The notes under the pieces were generated by a model, which ran no database searches, had not been told where the DNA came from, and worked only from the letters and a program-made list of their open reading frames with translations. From contig NW_015622543.1 of assembly GCF_000835495.1 (NCBI RefSeq), positions 3,634,463-3,698,462 on the forward strand: a DNA stretch of 64,000 nt, in the 5' to 3' direction. This stretch comes from Cladophialophora immunda (lineage: Eukaryota; Ascomycota; Eurotiomycetes; Chaetothyriales; Herpotrichiellaceae). Positions 52,942 through 63,349 of this stretch are shown piece after piece; within the stretch, counting starts at the first letter, position 1; each line of letters starts with the position of its first letter. The translations under genes were made by a program, and so were the position numbers.

Positions 52942-53882
52942 TCAATAATCCTTGCCGAACAACGCCCCCAGGCCCTCGCCCTTGGGTGTCGCGGCGGAGA
53001 CGACGGGTCGAACCACCTTCTTGCCCCAGAGGTCGACCTCGGCTTCCACCGCGGGAATCGACCCGGCCAGTCCAACGTCACCGACAACCGTCGGAGTGGG
53101 AGGCGGGATATGGGGCGTCACCAAATCGATGCTCCTGGAGTGGCCGGCGCTGGTGCTGTACAGCGGATTGGTGCGGGGAGCCAGCGGGCGCAAGTTGAAC
53201 TCGTACATGCTGCCAAAGCTGGACGATGTTGTGGTGGGGCTGTTGGCTAGACTTGGCGTTGTTGTGCCCGGTGTCAAGGTGGACATGCTCAAAGTACTCT
53301 TGTGCCGCATTGCTACTGGGCGGACGGGCTTGGATTGGTGGTGGTGGTGGTCAGGATGATCGGCAGAGTTGTTGTTGATTATGTTGTGTGTCTGGTGGAA
53401 GCGGCTCAAATAGCGAAACGCCTCAGAGTTGGCCGAGGCGCCGCGGTGAGGTATCTTGGGTTTCCATTCGGTTGGGTCAAGATCTGATCGGTGATCGTGA
53501 AGATCAAAGGGTATCCGTGTGAAAGGTTTGTCTTGATATTCCGGGGAAGCGCTGGAAACGCGTGATGTTATGGTTGGACGCGGGGAGGAGGGGAGGGATG
53601 GCGGCGGTGTGGAGGACTCGAGTGACAGATTGGAGGCCGATAGAGGCTTCGCGGCGTCCTTGCGACGACATCTGACAGCTTAATCAGTCTGTATGCTTGA
53701 GAAGAGACCCACGGGCAAGGGGACGTACGCTTCACTGCAGTAAAGAATCGAGTTGCATGGAGTCATAATCTGCTTCTCGCACATGGCGCTGTGGTTGCTG
53801 GTTAGGAATCGGCCTTGCAAATGGAGACGGACACTGGGACGTGTATGTGGCCTTACCAGAACTGTAAAAAGCTGGCTGCCAT
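52942..53882 (-). CDS. ECL1-type zinc-binding protein (life-span regulatory factor)
   Basis: Minus-strand exons are 53882-53857 (26 nt), 53788-53729 (60 nt) and 53671-52942, totalling 816 nt (271 residues). Spliced, the N-terminus reads MAASFLQFCAMCEKQIMTP, then CNSILYCSEACRRKDA. This is the CxxC...C...CxxxC knuckle of the Ecl1/2/3 family (Pfam Ecl1 zinc-binding). The cysteines are spread over three exons, so the motif is invisible in any unspliced frame. The remainder is Ser/Thr/Pro-rich, with PLAPRTNPLYSTS and a C-terminal GEGLGALFGKDY. Ecl1 proteins extend chronological lifespan in fission yeast and respond to nutrient and sulfur starvation; the same role here is inference. The many SP/TP sites suggest phosphorylation. 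Confidence 0.88.
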
Positions 53883-54658
53883 CTCTTTTTCTTTGTCCCT
53901 CCTGTTATCGCCCGGGGCGAGGGAGCGAGGAGTGAGAGCGGAGTCACCACTCCTGCGCTTCAGTTTTCTGGCAGAGGAGGAGCCCTTGCCATGCTGGATT
54001 TTGCGGGAGGGAGGATCTTCCCCCATTGAGGGCGGTGAGGTAGGTATATGTACCTGGGCTGAGGGATATTAAAGGAGAAGGGAGGCGTCGACTTGGTTGG
54101 GCAGCTGATGATTTGTTGTACACCGCAAAGTGACTTGGGTGCATTCCATGGGTGCCAGGCTGCGCCTTGTGTGGATGACGTTAAAAGTGGGCGTGTGTCT
54201 TGCCCCGTTCCAGACGAGGCCACTTCCCGCGACCGCAATGTTTCGGGGCACCAGGCACCCCGAGAGGCCTATGAGACGAGGGGTTACGGGCGAGCCACTG
54301 CAGGTGGTGCAGGTGCCGCAAGCCCTATGACCGTCTATTCGACCGCCTAGACCGAATGCGGCCATGGTCTGACGGGTGACCGACGGGGGAGAATGGCATC
54401 TAAATGGAGCCCACCAAAGGTCCTCAGGCTTCTGCAAGGCACTGGGAAGGGAATCCTTGGGTCAGGACTCAGGAGGGTCAGCCTGACTACCCATACTCGT
54501 AGTAGCATAGCCCCTTCTTCCCTCCTCCATCTTATTATTCCATCATCAGCGCAAGAGGAATTTGCATTTGGTGTCAAACAACGGTGCTGGTTCATTCCTG
54601 CAGGTGGGACTATCCACTCTTATAATGCTCTTTTGCTCTTTCACAGACGAGGACAACT
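53883..54658. promoter_or_regulatory. Intergenic between ECL1-like promoter and VPS72 3' end
   Basis: This 776-bp stretch includes the ECL1-like promoter on its left. No supported ORF or repeat. Confidence 0.5.
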
Positions 54659-56641
54659 TCAACCCCATCCTTCTGGCACTCCCCGGGCTACCGCGCCTCC
54701 CTCTCGACCTACATAGCAGCCGAGCATGCTGCTCCATACAAACTTGTGCTCCTTCAGTTCTTGAAGCTTCTTGTATGCACCTGCAGTGGCAAACCCGATC
54801 CCCGTGCCGCGATCTCGGTATCGAACAGGCAACATTGTGATGGAACACAGCTCTTGAATGTGCTTCACAGGTTTGGCTGTCTTGCGATTGTTGTAAAATA
54901 GGGAGTACTCCTGCCGGGCTTCGCTGGAAAGCTCCTCGAACTTGTCCAAAATGACCAGATTTCGCGTCGAGTCTTCTTCAATCAGTGGAGGCTCCGGTAC
55001 TGTCGGGGTTGGGATGACTCCAGCCAACGGCGTCTGCTCTATTTGTGTGGTTGCCTGGGCATTCTCTGTCTCATTGGGCCTCTCGACGGCTCTTACTGGC
55101 TGCATCTGTTGCATTTGGCCTGTGGCCTCAGAGGGCTGCATCTGCTCTCTCTGCTCGGGTTTCTCAGGCGGCTGCGTCTTCTTTGCTTCTTCGGCGGTTT
55201 TGTCTAGCTGTGACTGCTCTGGTAGCTTGATAGATTCGGTCAGATGCGTCTTCTCGGTGGGTGCTTCAGGTTTAATTGCGACATTTTCCGACGCCTCGCT
55301 AGAAGGCTTTTGAACCTGGACAACAGGATCCGTAGTCTTTTCCGCTGAAGAAGTAGGACTTTGCTGTGGTTCCGGACGCTCTTCTGGTTCTTGCTGCACA
55401 TTTTGAACTTGAGGAACTGGGCTGACTCGTCCGCTCTCCGTTGGGATGCCGTCCGTTTGCATATTAGCATACTCATGTATCCCTTTCAAGAAAGTGTCTT
55501 CCTGGTCCTGCGGTGCAGTGGGCGTTGTTTGCGGCTGTGCACCATCCGAGATAGGAGCAATAGTGGTGATAATTGCCGTTTCCTGGGTGGGGTCATTCGA
55601 ATGGTCCGATATGGGGAGTGGTACCTGGTCCGCTATCGCAGTACTTGTTTGTACTGCTCCGGCTCCCTTTGAATCTGCATTCTTTTCTGCAGCTAATTGC
55701 TCGAGGTACGCTTTCGACTTCCTTCCACGTTTCTTCGTCTCTTTTTCTCCTTCGCCGAAGTGTGTAGCGTCTCTTGTACCGATTTTGTTCAGTCTCGGCC
55801 CTACCCATTTGGCCTTAGCACTTAACCAAGTGAGGACTGGACCTTCCAGTTTCCTGTCCTTGAGAGCTGCGAGTTTTATTGCTAGCTCCTCTTGTCTCTT
55901 CTTCTCCATCGCCTCCCAACGGTTGAGGCTCTTAGCATTTTGTCGCTCGACCCTTGCAGCTTCAGCCAGCCGATCAGCCTGCGTGAGTTCTTTGGGTGCA
56001 TCTCTTGCTTTTTCCTTTTCCCGTTGTTCCTTGAGCGCTTTCATTTTTTTGCTTTGGGCCTCGCTCTCCTTCAATCGGGCAATGGTTTCAGCTCGATGGG
56101 CGATCGTCTGTTTGCGCAGAGAACTTCGACCGGAATCGTGATGATGGACCCATGTAACCCGCTCTTTCTTCTTTGATGGTTTCGGTGTCACAGATGCCAC
56201 AATCGGCCTTGTAGGATCGGTCTTGAGTTTCTTCCTCATGCCCGCGACGCTTGTAAGGGCCAGATCTGCTTTCCGTTTCTTCGCTCGTTCCTCTTTGGCC
56301 TGCTTTTGTATCTCCTTCTCCCCTTCGAGGTCATCTGTTGCAGCATTGGGGCCTTGATCGTCATCATCGCTGGAGGACATGTCTGCATCCTCATCCTCAT
56401 CACCGCTTCTGAATTCCTCATCCTCCCCCTCTTCATTGTCCGCGAATAACAAAGTGACCTCGTCTTGGTCGTCCACATTTGCCACCTCTTCCAGTATCAT
56501 ATCCCTGTCATAGCGATTACCAGCAGTCTTCCGTCGCTCCCTGCCAGCGATGAGGGTCTCGACGAGTTCTTCATCTAATTCATCTTCGCTTGACTCGGTC
56601 GCTGAGAGTTGTGGCGTATCGTCCATGGTTTCGTCCGCCAT
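54659..56641 (-). CDS. VPS72: SWR1 complex subunit VPS72/SWC2 (YL1 family)
   Basis: A single exon encodes 660 residues. The YL1 N-terminal region includes ELVETLIAGRERRKTAGNRYDRD, an acidic stretch (residues ~75-100), TRPIVASVTPKPSKKKERVTW, HRAETIARLKESEA and the helix NRWEAMEKKRQEELAIKLAALKDRKLEGP. A long Gln/Glu/Pro-rich disordered middle follows. The YL1_C domain is HIQELCSITMLPVRYRDRGTGIGFATAGAYKKL, ending VWSSMLGCYVG. YL1/Swc2 binds free H2A.Z-H2B through the N-terminus and anchors SWR1 to nucleosome-free promoter DNA. Length is typical of filamentous fungi. It shares a 284-bp promoter with APN1. Confidence 0.94.
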   Translation of the reverse strand: MADETMDDTPQLSATESSEDELDEELVETLIAGRERRKTAGNRYDRDMILEEVANVDDQDEVTLLFADNEEGEDEEFRSGDEDEDADMSSSDDDDQGPNAATDDLEGEKEIQKQAKEERAKKRKADLALTSVAGMRKKLKTDPTRPIVASVTPKPSKKKERVTWVHHHDSGRSSLRKQTIAHRAETIARLKESEAQSKKMKALKEQREKEKARDAPKELTQADRLAEAARVERQNAKSLNRWEAMEKKRQEELAIKLAALKDRKLEGPVLTWLSAKAKWVGPRLNKIGTRDATHFGEGEKETKKRGRKSKAYLEQLAAEKNADSKGAGAVQTSTAIADQVPLPISDHSNDPTQETAIITTIAPISDGAQPQTTPTAPQDQEDTFLKGIHEYANMQTDGIPTESGRVSPVPQVQNVQQEPEERPEPQQSPTSSAEKTTDPVVQVQKPSSEASENVAIKPEAPTEKTHLTESIKLPEQSQLDKTAEEAKKTQPPEKPEQREQMQPSEATGQMQQMQPVRAVERPNETENAQATTQIEQTPLAGVIPTPTVPEPPLIEEDSTRNLVILDKFEELSSEARQEYSLFYNNRKTAKPVKHIQELCSITMLPVRYRDRGTGIGFATAGAYKKLQELKEHKFVWSSMLGCYVGREGGAVARGVPEGWG

Positions 56642-56925
56642 AATGTAAACGTGTAGCAGAAAGAGAATCTGTCAAGGCCTCATACTTCGTGATCGGCGAA
56701 GTAGAGTCTTCCCGCTTCGATTGCACAAAGGACGAGCAAGAGGGACGCCGCAAGTTGGAGACTCTGTAGAGGCTCGAAGTAATTTGAGGAAGGTGTGGCG
56801 AGCTTAAACCACTTTACGCGTCGGCCTAGGCCAGCCCCAAGCGACGCGTTAAAATAGTCATGATCCCCGAACTCCAATCCTTAGACCGACTCCCTTAACA
56901 TTCATGTATAGAGCTTTCAACCATC
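56642..56925. promoter_or_regulatory. Shared divergent promoter of VPS72 and APN1
   Basis: Only 284 bp separate the two start codons. The space has two perfect ACGCGT boxes at 56816-56821 and 56844-56849, flanking a palindrome GGCCTAGGCC (56823-56832). A 65-codon minus-strand frame here has no features. Confidence 0.7.
56816..56849. promoter_or_regulatory. Pair of MluI cell-cycle boxes (ACGCGT)
   Basis: Two ACGCGT hexamers lie 28 bp apart, centre to centre. In fungi this is the core site of the MBF (Mbp1/Swi6-type) G1/S regulator, commonly found upstream of DNA replication and repair genes. The nearer start codon is APN1, about 77 bp from the right-hand box. Confidence 0.55.
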
Positions 56926-58638
56926 ATGCCTAGACTGCGCAAGACTGTCCCGGTCGCTGCTTCAAGTAGCTACCCAGCTACACCGGACACCCGGAAACGT
57001 AAGCGAGGTAGTGCAATCACTGTCGACGGGCCTGATGGTGGACCGAGTCCAAGGACCCGAAAGCGTGCAAAATCAGCTGAAGACCACGCCGACGACAAAC
57101 CAAAACCTCCTCAAAATAAGCACGAGGAAGTCGCAGTGAATTTGGAAAGGGAGGTGACCACCAAAGCCAGCACGGCGACGAAGGGCAAGTTGGCGCTTAA
57201 GGAGGAGACCATGGTGACGGTCGAGCGAACCGAAACGCCTACCAGCGGCACGCGCAAACGAAAAGGCAAATCGAAGGTTAAGCGAGAGGCTGAATCTGAC
57301 TCGGAAGAGTACGACGGTGGAGGAGACAAAAGAGAGCAGGACGAACCGGTCAAGCCCAAGCGGACACGCAAAACGAAGGAAGAAAAGGAAGCAGCAGCAA
57401 TGCCGCTCGCTGCTCGAACTGCCGGCTTAAACATGTACGTGGGCGCTCATACAAGTATAGCAAAGGGCGTGGAAAACGCAGTCACAAACTGCGTGCAGAT
57501 CGGAGGCAACGCATTCGCATGTTTCCTCAAGTCGCAGCGGAAATGGGAGAATCCTGCATTGAAAGATGAGAATATCAATGCCTTCAAGAAGGCATTGATA
57601 GAACACAAATATGACGGGCTGTCACATATCGTCCCTCATGGGTCATATCTTGTCAATCTGGCGACCGAGGACGAGGACAAAGCCAAACAATCTTATGATG
57701 CTTTCATTGACGATCTCCATCGGTGCGAAGCCCTCGGAATCCGATACTACAACTTTCACCCCGGAGGAGCTGGGCAAAGTCCATTTGCAGAGGCCGTCAG
57801 TCGACTCGCCAACAACCTCAACCGGGCACTGTCGGAAACGAAAACTGTTGTCCCTCTGCTAGAGAACATGGCGGGACATGGCACTCTGATCGGAGGACGG
57901 TTCTCAGATCTCCGAGATGTGATCTCTCATATTAAGCCTGAATATCAGTCCCGGATTGGTGTTTGCATCGACACGTGTCATACATTTGCGGCAGGTTACG
58001 ACCTACGCAGTCCACAGGAGTTTAAGAAGACAATGGACGAGTTCGACAAGGTCGTGGGTTTCAAATACCTCAAGGCAATGCACTTGAACGACTCCAAAAT
58101 GCCATTAGGCAGCCATAGGGACCTCCATCAGAACATTGGCCTGGGATTTCTCGGACTGCGCGCATTCCACAACGTCATGAACGAACCACGCTTCCAGAAC
58201 TTGCCTTTGATCCTCGAGACGCCCTGCGAAAAGCCTGACCCAAGCGATCCAAAGGGGAAGAAAATGATCGATGACAAGAGTATCTGGGCGACGGAAATCA
58301 AACTCCTCGAGAGTCTGATCGGGATGAACCCCGATGGTGAAGAGTTCCAGCGATTGGAGAGCGAGTTGAGTGAAAGGGGCAAGAAAGAGAGAGACCAAAT
58401 GCAGGCGCAGTACGAGAGGTTGAGGGAGAAGAAGCTGCAGCAGGAGAAGAAGAAACTGGCCAAGGAAAAACAACTCGAGAAGGGCCAGAAGAATTTGGTC
58501 GACATGTTTGGAGGGAAACAGAACGCCAATGGGTCAACAAAGAGCAAAAAGCAGAAGAAGCGGAAAGAGGAGAACGGGTCGGAAAGCGAGTCAAGTGAAT
58601 TAAGCGATCTGAGCGATCTGAGTGACTCGGGGCGATGA
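56926..58638 (+). CDS. APN1: AP endonuclease 1 (endonuclease IV family)
   Basis: A single exon encodes 570 residues. A ~165-residue Lys/Arg-rich N-terminal extension carries nuclear-signal-like runs (RKRKRGS, RTRKRAK, KRTRK). The endonuclease IV barrel begins NMYVGAHTSIAKGVENA, with metal-ligand motifs GAHTS, YNFHPGGAG, LLENMAG, GVCIDTCHTFAAGYD, AMHLNDS, SHRDLHQNIG and LILETP, so the three-metal site is complete. In SHRDLHQNIG the common DRHENIG form is altered at two non-ligand positions. The tail is a charged helix with a basic cluster (KSKKQKKRKEE). Apn1 cleaves abasic sites and removes 3' blocking groups in base excision repair, in nucleus and mitochondria in yeast. Placement next to MCB boxes suggests G1/S expression. 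Confidence 0.95.
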   Translation: MPRLRKTVPVAASSSYPATPDTRKRKRGSAITVDGPDGGPSPRTRKRAKSAEDHADDKPKPPQNKHEEVAVNLEREVTTKASTATKGKLALKEETMVTVERTETPTSGTRKRKGKSKVKREAESDSEEYDGGGDKREQDEPVKPKRTRKTKEEKEAAAMPLAARTAGLNMYVGAHTSIAKGVENAVTNCVQIGGNAFACFLKSQRKWENPALKDENINAFKKALIEHKYDGLSHIVPHGSYLVNLATEDEDKAKQSYDAFIDDLHRCEALGIRYYNFHPGGAGQSPFAEAVSRLANNLNRALSETKTVVPLLENMAGHGTLIGGRFSDLRDVISHIKPEYQSRIGVCIDTCHTFAAGYDLRSPQEFKKTMDEFDKVVGFKYLKAMHLNDSKMPLGSHRDLHQNIGLGFLGLRAFHNVMNEPRFQNLPLILETPCEKPDPSDPKGKKMIDDKSIWATEIKLLESLIGMNPDGEEFQRLESELSERGKKERDQMQAQYERLREKKLQQEKKKLAKEKQLEKGQKNLVDMFGGKQNANGSTKSKKQKKRKEENGSESESSELSDLSDLSDSGR

Positions 58639-59000
58639 AGAGAACCGTGTCCGAAGTTGAAAGAGAGACGTCCTCTTTGTAAAACAACCACTCGAGCTAC
58701 AGTGAGACTTTTGTCAGAGGCGCCCTGGTCTGGAAAGTGGAATATATGCATAGATACCCCTGAGTTTGAGAGGTGCGCCCTTGATGCTATGATATATTCA
58801 TAGCCTCCGCTGCAAAACTGACAGAAAAGCGCAACTGGCCGTTACTGGAATGCTCTATATGTCTCAAGAACACCACTCGTAAGCACAAATGATCATCTCA
58901 TCACGCCCAAAATGACTATATCCATATCAATATATCCGTTCCCGAATTCCATCTTCAAACCGTGACACCCGGCGTCACACATCGACGATTATTTAGTCAT
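58639..59000. other. Intergenic, convergent ends of APN1 and P450
   Basis: This 362-bp AT-rich stretch holds two 3' UTRs. Nothing else was seen. Confidence 0.5.
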
Positions 59001-60641
59001 TCAATTTGCCCACCCTTCCACAGGCTTTAAGTAGACCTCAACACCGCCCTTGGGACGAGCGGTGACGCCGCCCTTGACCTCGATCTCCTTGTCCGGATCG
59101 ACCATCTCGAACTCCCACGAGCCGACGAACGCGGCGAGCAGGCACGCAAACTCCGCCACGGCGAATTTGGCGCCGATGCAGCTCCGCGGCCCGTGCAGAA
59201 ACGTCAGGAAGGCATAGTTGCTCACGGCGCCGCCGCCGTTGGCCTGGCCCGGCGCGGTCCACCGGTCCGGGTTGAACTCGGAGGCGTCGGCGCCCCAGAG
59301 GGAGGTGTTGTGGTTGATCGCCCAGGGCGCGAGGATGACCTTGGTGCCCTTGGGGACGAACTGGCCCAGGATCGAGGTGTCGCAGGCGGCGTCGCGCAAG
59401 GTGAGCGGCACGGGGGCCCACAGGCGGAGGATCTCTTGACAAACGGCGTGGAGGTACGGCATCGCGTCGATCACCTCGGCGGTGATGTTGTCGGTGTCGA
59501 GGTTGGAGATGTGGGAGCGGACCTCCTCGCGCAGGCGTGCCTGGAGATCCCGTCGTTGGCAGAGTTGGTAGATGGCCCAGGTGAATGCCGACGCCGTGGT
59601 CTCATGGCCCGCGGCCAGGAACGTCATCATGTTGTTGACGAGCTCTTCGTCGTTGAATCCGCCCGACTCGAGCGCCACAGAAATGATGTCCGGCTGCATG
59701 GGCTCCTTGTTGGCCATCCGCTGCTTCTTCTGCACGATCAGCTGGCGGCAGGTGTCCTTTGCAACGTCCGCTGCGGCTTGTACCTTGCTGTTTCGGTCGA
59801 TGGGGAGGTTGTTGAGAAGCCACGCCGGAAGGAAGAAGGACAGGAGGCCTAGGATCTGGGCGGTGCGGTCAGGCTGGAAGACGGCTCGATAGACACGATT
59901 CAGTTCGTTCGTCGGGTCTTGCAGAGAGCTGAAGTCCTGACCCATGCCGGCCAGACCGATGATATCCAATGTTGCACGACTACCCCATTCGCTGACTTCA
60001 ACCGAGGGCCGTGGCTCGGACGAGGACTTGAGCTGCGTCTGGATAGCATGCACCATCTCTTGAGACTTGGCCCAAAATATGGGGTAGAGTTCCTTGATGT
60101 GGCGAAAGTGGAATGCCGGCATGAGATTCTTTCTCTGTGTCTTGTGGTCGTCGCCCTCTGCCAGAAGAATGCCAACGCCCAAGACTCGTCCGACCCCGTT
60201 TCGGAGTAGCTCAGGCTTGATGAACTCATAGCTTTTCGTGTTCAACACTTCGGCAAGGCCCTTGGGGCTTGTGACCAGGAGACGTTCCCGGTTGTAGAGG
60301 TGCAAGTAGCGGATCAAGCCATCGTTGGGGATTTCTTGTGCCCAGCGTCGCTGAGGCACTCCAGAAGGCTCTTTGAGAAGCGTGCGCCAGTGGCCGGAGA
60401 CCCTGCTGCCTCCTTTAACGGTCGGGAGGTGGCGCAGAGGGCTGACGTAGAAAGGATAGATGAAAATAACGTAGACCGCCCAGACAAGGGCATGGAGCAG
60501 AAATATTACAGAGGCGGTCAATGTGTAGGATTGCAAAATTGAATATTGAGGAGCAAACCTGACCAGAAAAACAGAGCCAGCCAGGGAGGCAGTGACCCAG
60601 AAGCGGTAAGTGCCTAAGAAGTCTGGAACTTGAAACGGCAT
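59001..60641 (-). CDS. Cytochrome P450, single exon, membrane-anchored
   Basis: The preferred start is ATG 60641, giving 546 residues beginning MPFQVPDFLGTYRFW and followed by two hydrophobic segments (ASLAGSVFLVRF, LTASVIFLLHALVWAVYVIFIY). The frame stays open to an ATG at 60887, but those 82 extra residues look like translated leader. P450 landmarks: C-helix WGSRATLDIIG region, I-helix AGHETTASAF, ExxR in QEILRLWAPVP, FNPDRW, and the heme loop FLHGPRSCIGAKFAVAEF with Cys ligand. The I-helix and heme loop resemble CYP4-like/fungal long-chain or xenobiotic-type P450s. Its substrate is unknown. Unlike the five-exon P450 at 2.2 kb it has no introns and higher GC, so the two are not recent duplicates. 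Confidence 0.9.
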   Translation of the reverse strand: MPFQVPDFLGTYRFWVTASLAGSVFLVRFAPQYSILQSYTLTASVIFLLHALVWAVYVIFIYPFYVSPLRHLPTVKGGSRVSGHWRTLLKEPSGVPQRRWAQEIPNDGLIRYLHLYNRERLLVTSPKGLAEVLNTKSYEFIKPELLRNGVGRVLGVGILLAEGDDHKTQRKNLMPAFHFRHIKELYPIFWAKSQEMVHAIQTQLKSSSEPRPSVEVSEWGSRATLDIIGLAGMGQDFSSLQDPTNELNRVYRAVFQPDRTAQILGLLSFFLPAWLLNNLPIDRNSKVQAAADVAKDTCRQLIVQKKQRMANKEPMQPDIISVALESGGFNDEELVNNMMTFLAAGHETTASAFTWAIYQLCQRRDLQARLREEVRSHISNLDTDNITAEVIDAMPYLHAVCQEILRLWAPVPLTLRDAACDTSILGQFVPKGTKVILAPWAINHNTSLWGADASEFNPDRWTAPGQANGGGAVSNYAFLTFLHGPRSCIGAKFAVAEFACLLAAFVGSWEFEMVDPDKEIEVKGGVTARPKGGVEVYLKPVEGWAN

Positions 60642-63349
60642 TTTGAATTCAAGGAGGGGGGAGCCCTTTGCCCAGGCTGATAAGGTGAAGTTGGTCCCGC
60701 GCAATGTCGCTGTCGTTTGAGAAGCAGGACGACGGGCGAGGAGATGAATTGAAGAGGTTAATGAAGTCAAAAAGGACAGGCAGACGCAAAATGCGCAAAA
60801 GGACACTGGTCTGGATGAGGAAACGAAGGTTGAAAGGTGGACGATGAGGGAATCCTCGTCGCCTCGTTGGATTCGGAACAACGACATTCCATGTTAAGCG
60901 AGGCGGGACGGCGTTGTCATTTGAAGGATAAAGACAGATGTCTGACAGAGGGTTGAATAACGGTTTGCCTGGGGAGACTGTGCCGCATCTGCAGAATAAT
61001 GTCAACGTGTCACCGTCAGACAAAAATATTGTATCCAACCGAGGCTTCCGTCGACGTTCCATGCCCAAAATAGGTGGTTGTCGCGAACGAATCGGCACAT
61101 TTGGTATCAATTCATCCGTCGAATCGGACCCCATCGAGTACGAAATACGACGTTGGTTGACGCACCATCAGGTTCACCAAGATGAAGATATGATCAGATA
61201 GCCTCTCTGCAAAACCATGTCAGTCTTTGTCGGGAAATCTGACCTGCCCGTGAGAGATGGCGAGCCGATGACCCAATACACATCAAGAAAAGAAGAGTGC
61301 CGCTCTCGAAAGTCCAGAGAATCGTCATGAACCTTATCTCGAGGCTTTCTGTGCTTTTTGGTAGTTTCGACTTTTTCGTTCGAAGCAACTCGAGATCTCT
61401 GGGGTTGATGGGCTCTGATGCGCAGAAATCACCTGCGCTCATGAAGCTGCTGTACGCGGTCGGTTTTAGAGGTTCATCGCTCTCGTCCCTCTTTACATCC
61501 ACCGTCAACTGTCCTGCCGACATGAAACCATCTCGAGCTGGGGACATGCCGTGGGAAATTACCTGATCCTGCCCTGGACAGACGATTTTGGTGTCGGCAA
61601 AGCACAGATGTGTGTGGCTTTTCATCTTGCCAGATCCAGTTCAGTGCTGCGACAATTTCGATGGAACATGGTCTAGACTGTCGTCAGTGGTTCGCGCATT
61701 CTCGTGACATGGTCTCCTACGCAGGGTAGATTGCGCAAGTTGAAGAGAAGTCGGTCACCTTTCGACACACTGAGGTTGAAAGGAACGTAAGAATTCCACC
61801 AATCGGGGAAAATGCGTCCAAGAAATGATTCGGAGTGTTTCCAGGCTGGTGTCACCCTAAGCAGGGATTCAGAAGATCTGAAATCTTGGCTAGTAGCCAC
61901 GGATCAGGTTGGGAGCCAGTGATGGGCGCAGACGACGATGCTGAGTGGTAAGGTATGCAGAGAACCATGCAATAGGGCCATCGGAGTAAGCAATGGGCAA
62001 TCCGAAAGGCCGGTCTCGAGTGCTTATTTGGTGTTATTGCGCACGCTTGGGGTTATTAGGTCAGAAGGCTGCGATCGACCGACGCCAGCTATCTCGGAAA
62101 GTGCAATCAGGGTCGGAAAGAGCCGCGATTAGTTCTTGTTCTTGAATGTCGGCCGGTTGAACTCGGGCATGGAGGATGATCGCCCATTGACTTGCGTCTA
62201 GAAATCGTCCAAGCCCTCACAGGACCCGGGAGAATTGAAAAGATTCTCCAATCTATATTGCTCAAAGCAAGAAAGTCGCAAACAATGATCGATCATGGCA
62301 GAGTTTGATGAACTTTTGACTCTGTTACAATCTCAAAAACCGGGTTGAGTTACCTGTTGATTTGGAAATGGGGGTATTCCCGAGAGGGCCAGCCTTGTCG
62401 CTTGGCTTTGGACAGAGTGACCAGACACCTCACTGAGCACTCCAATGGGGGAGGTGGAGCAGTGCCTTCAGTCAGCCTAGTGGCCGGCGGCATTGCGGAC
62501 TAGCCTCTCTCGTGTGGCAGCCCTGGAGACAAAGGCGCAGTACTTCCACCAAGTGGGAGGGTTCTGATGGCGCAAAGGATGGGGATGTACCGAGTACTTG
62601 GCATGGCGCAATTGGTCGGGGCTAGTGGTACTAATAAGCAAAACTCCACTCTCCAAACTGGGTATAGCCCCTCAAGATAACACGTCATCGATCCAATCAT
62701 CCGCCAGCACAGCCAGCACCGCCAGCACTGCCAGCACCTCTGTCACTTCCTCCTTCTCCTCCTTCTATGCAGGGAAAATTCCCGCAGAGTGGCAGCGTCT
62801 TGTCTGGTCTACCCCCTCCCGCTGGCTCTAGCTCCCTTAGATTGCCGTGACTGTTCTCCGCCCATCGCTCGCCCCATCCGAGACTCATTCCTTCCCAAAC
62901 CTCGCTTTGTCAGAGCGAAAATGTCTCTTCGCACCCCCAGTTTCCCAAAGGTGAGTTCGTTCTAGCCAGACCGGTCCCTGAATTATGTCAGGACTCAAGG
63001 TTTCTCTACCCTACCATCCCAAACGGGGCAGGAGCACCTTGTTCACGCGATACTGCGTCATTCCTTGGGGGTGACCAGGGGCTTCTGCACTGAAAGCCAG
63101 CCTCGTTGGATATAACAACACCACACCTTCCGCGACTGTGATATGTTTAGTTGTCCATCAGGATTCAAAGATATTAGCAGTACTATCGAATCAATTCTGC
63201 TCCCGCCTCAGGCATTCAAATTCAACGTGGCCAGGTCCCCTGATACAACTCCGCATTACCCTTAAAACTCGATTAAAACCCACACCAATAACGGGAGCCG
63301 CCGCGTCGCCAACCTTGAAATCGCCCACACTGTGTACGGACAAGGAACA
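60642..63349. promoter_or_regulatory. Long divergent intergenic region, P450 / bZIP
   Basis: This is a 2.7-kb stretch. Minus-strand frames at 61194-61625 and 61673-61900 are open and close together but show no recognisable domain; they are not called. A degenerate GCCAGCA microsatellite lies at 62702-62737. The right end is probably the bZIP leader, with a 14-codon upstream ORF starting MSLRTPSFPK at 62921-62965. The GTGAGT inside that small ORF could instead be an intron donor. Confidence 0.5.
62702..62737 (+). repeat. Degenerate (GCCAGCA)n microsatellite
   Basis: About five imperfect copies of GCCAGCAC lie in the bZIP upstream region, followed by a CTT/CTCC-rich tract. They lie in no supported gene. 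Confidence 0.6.

Noticed and set aside
60642..60887. 82-codon N-terminal extension of the second P450
   Set aside because: The extension lacks P450 features; starting at 60641 puts the membrane anchor at the N-terminus as expected.
61194..61900. Two neighbouring minus-strand ORFs (143 and 75 codons)
   Set aside because: They could be exons of one small gene, but no splice join gave a recognisable protein and no domain is seen.
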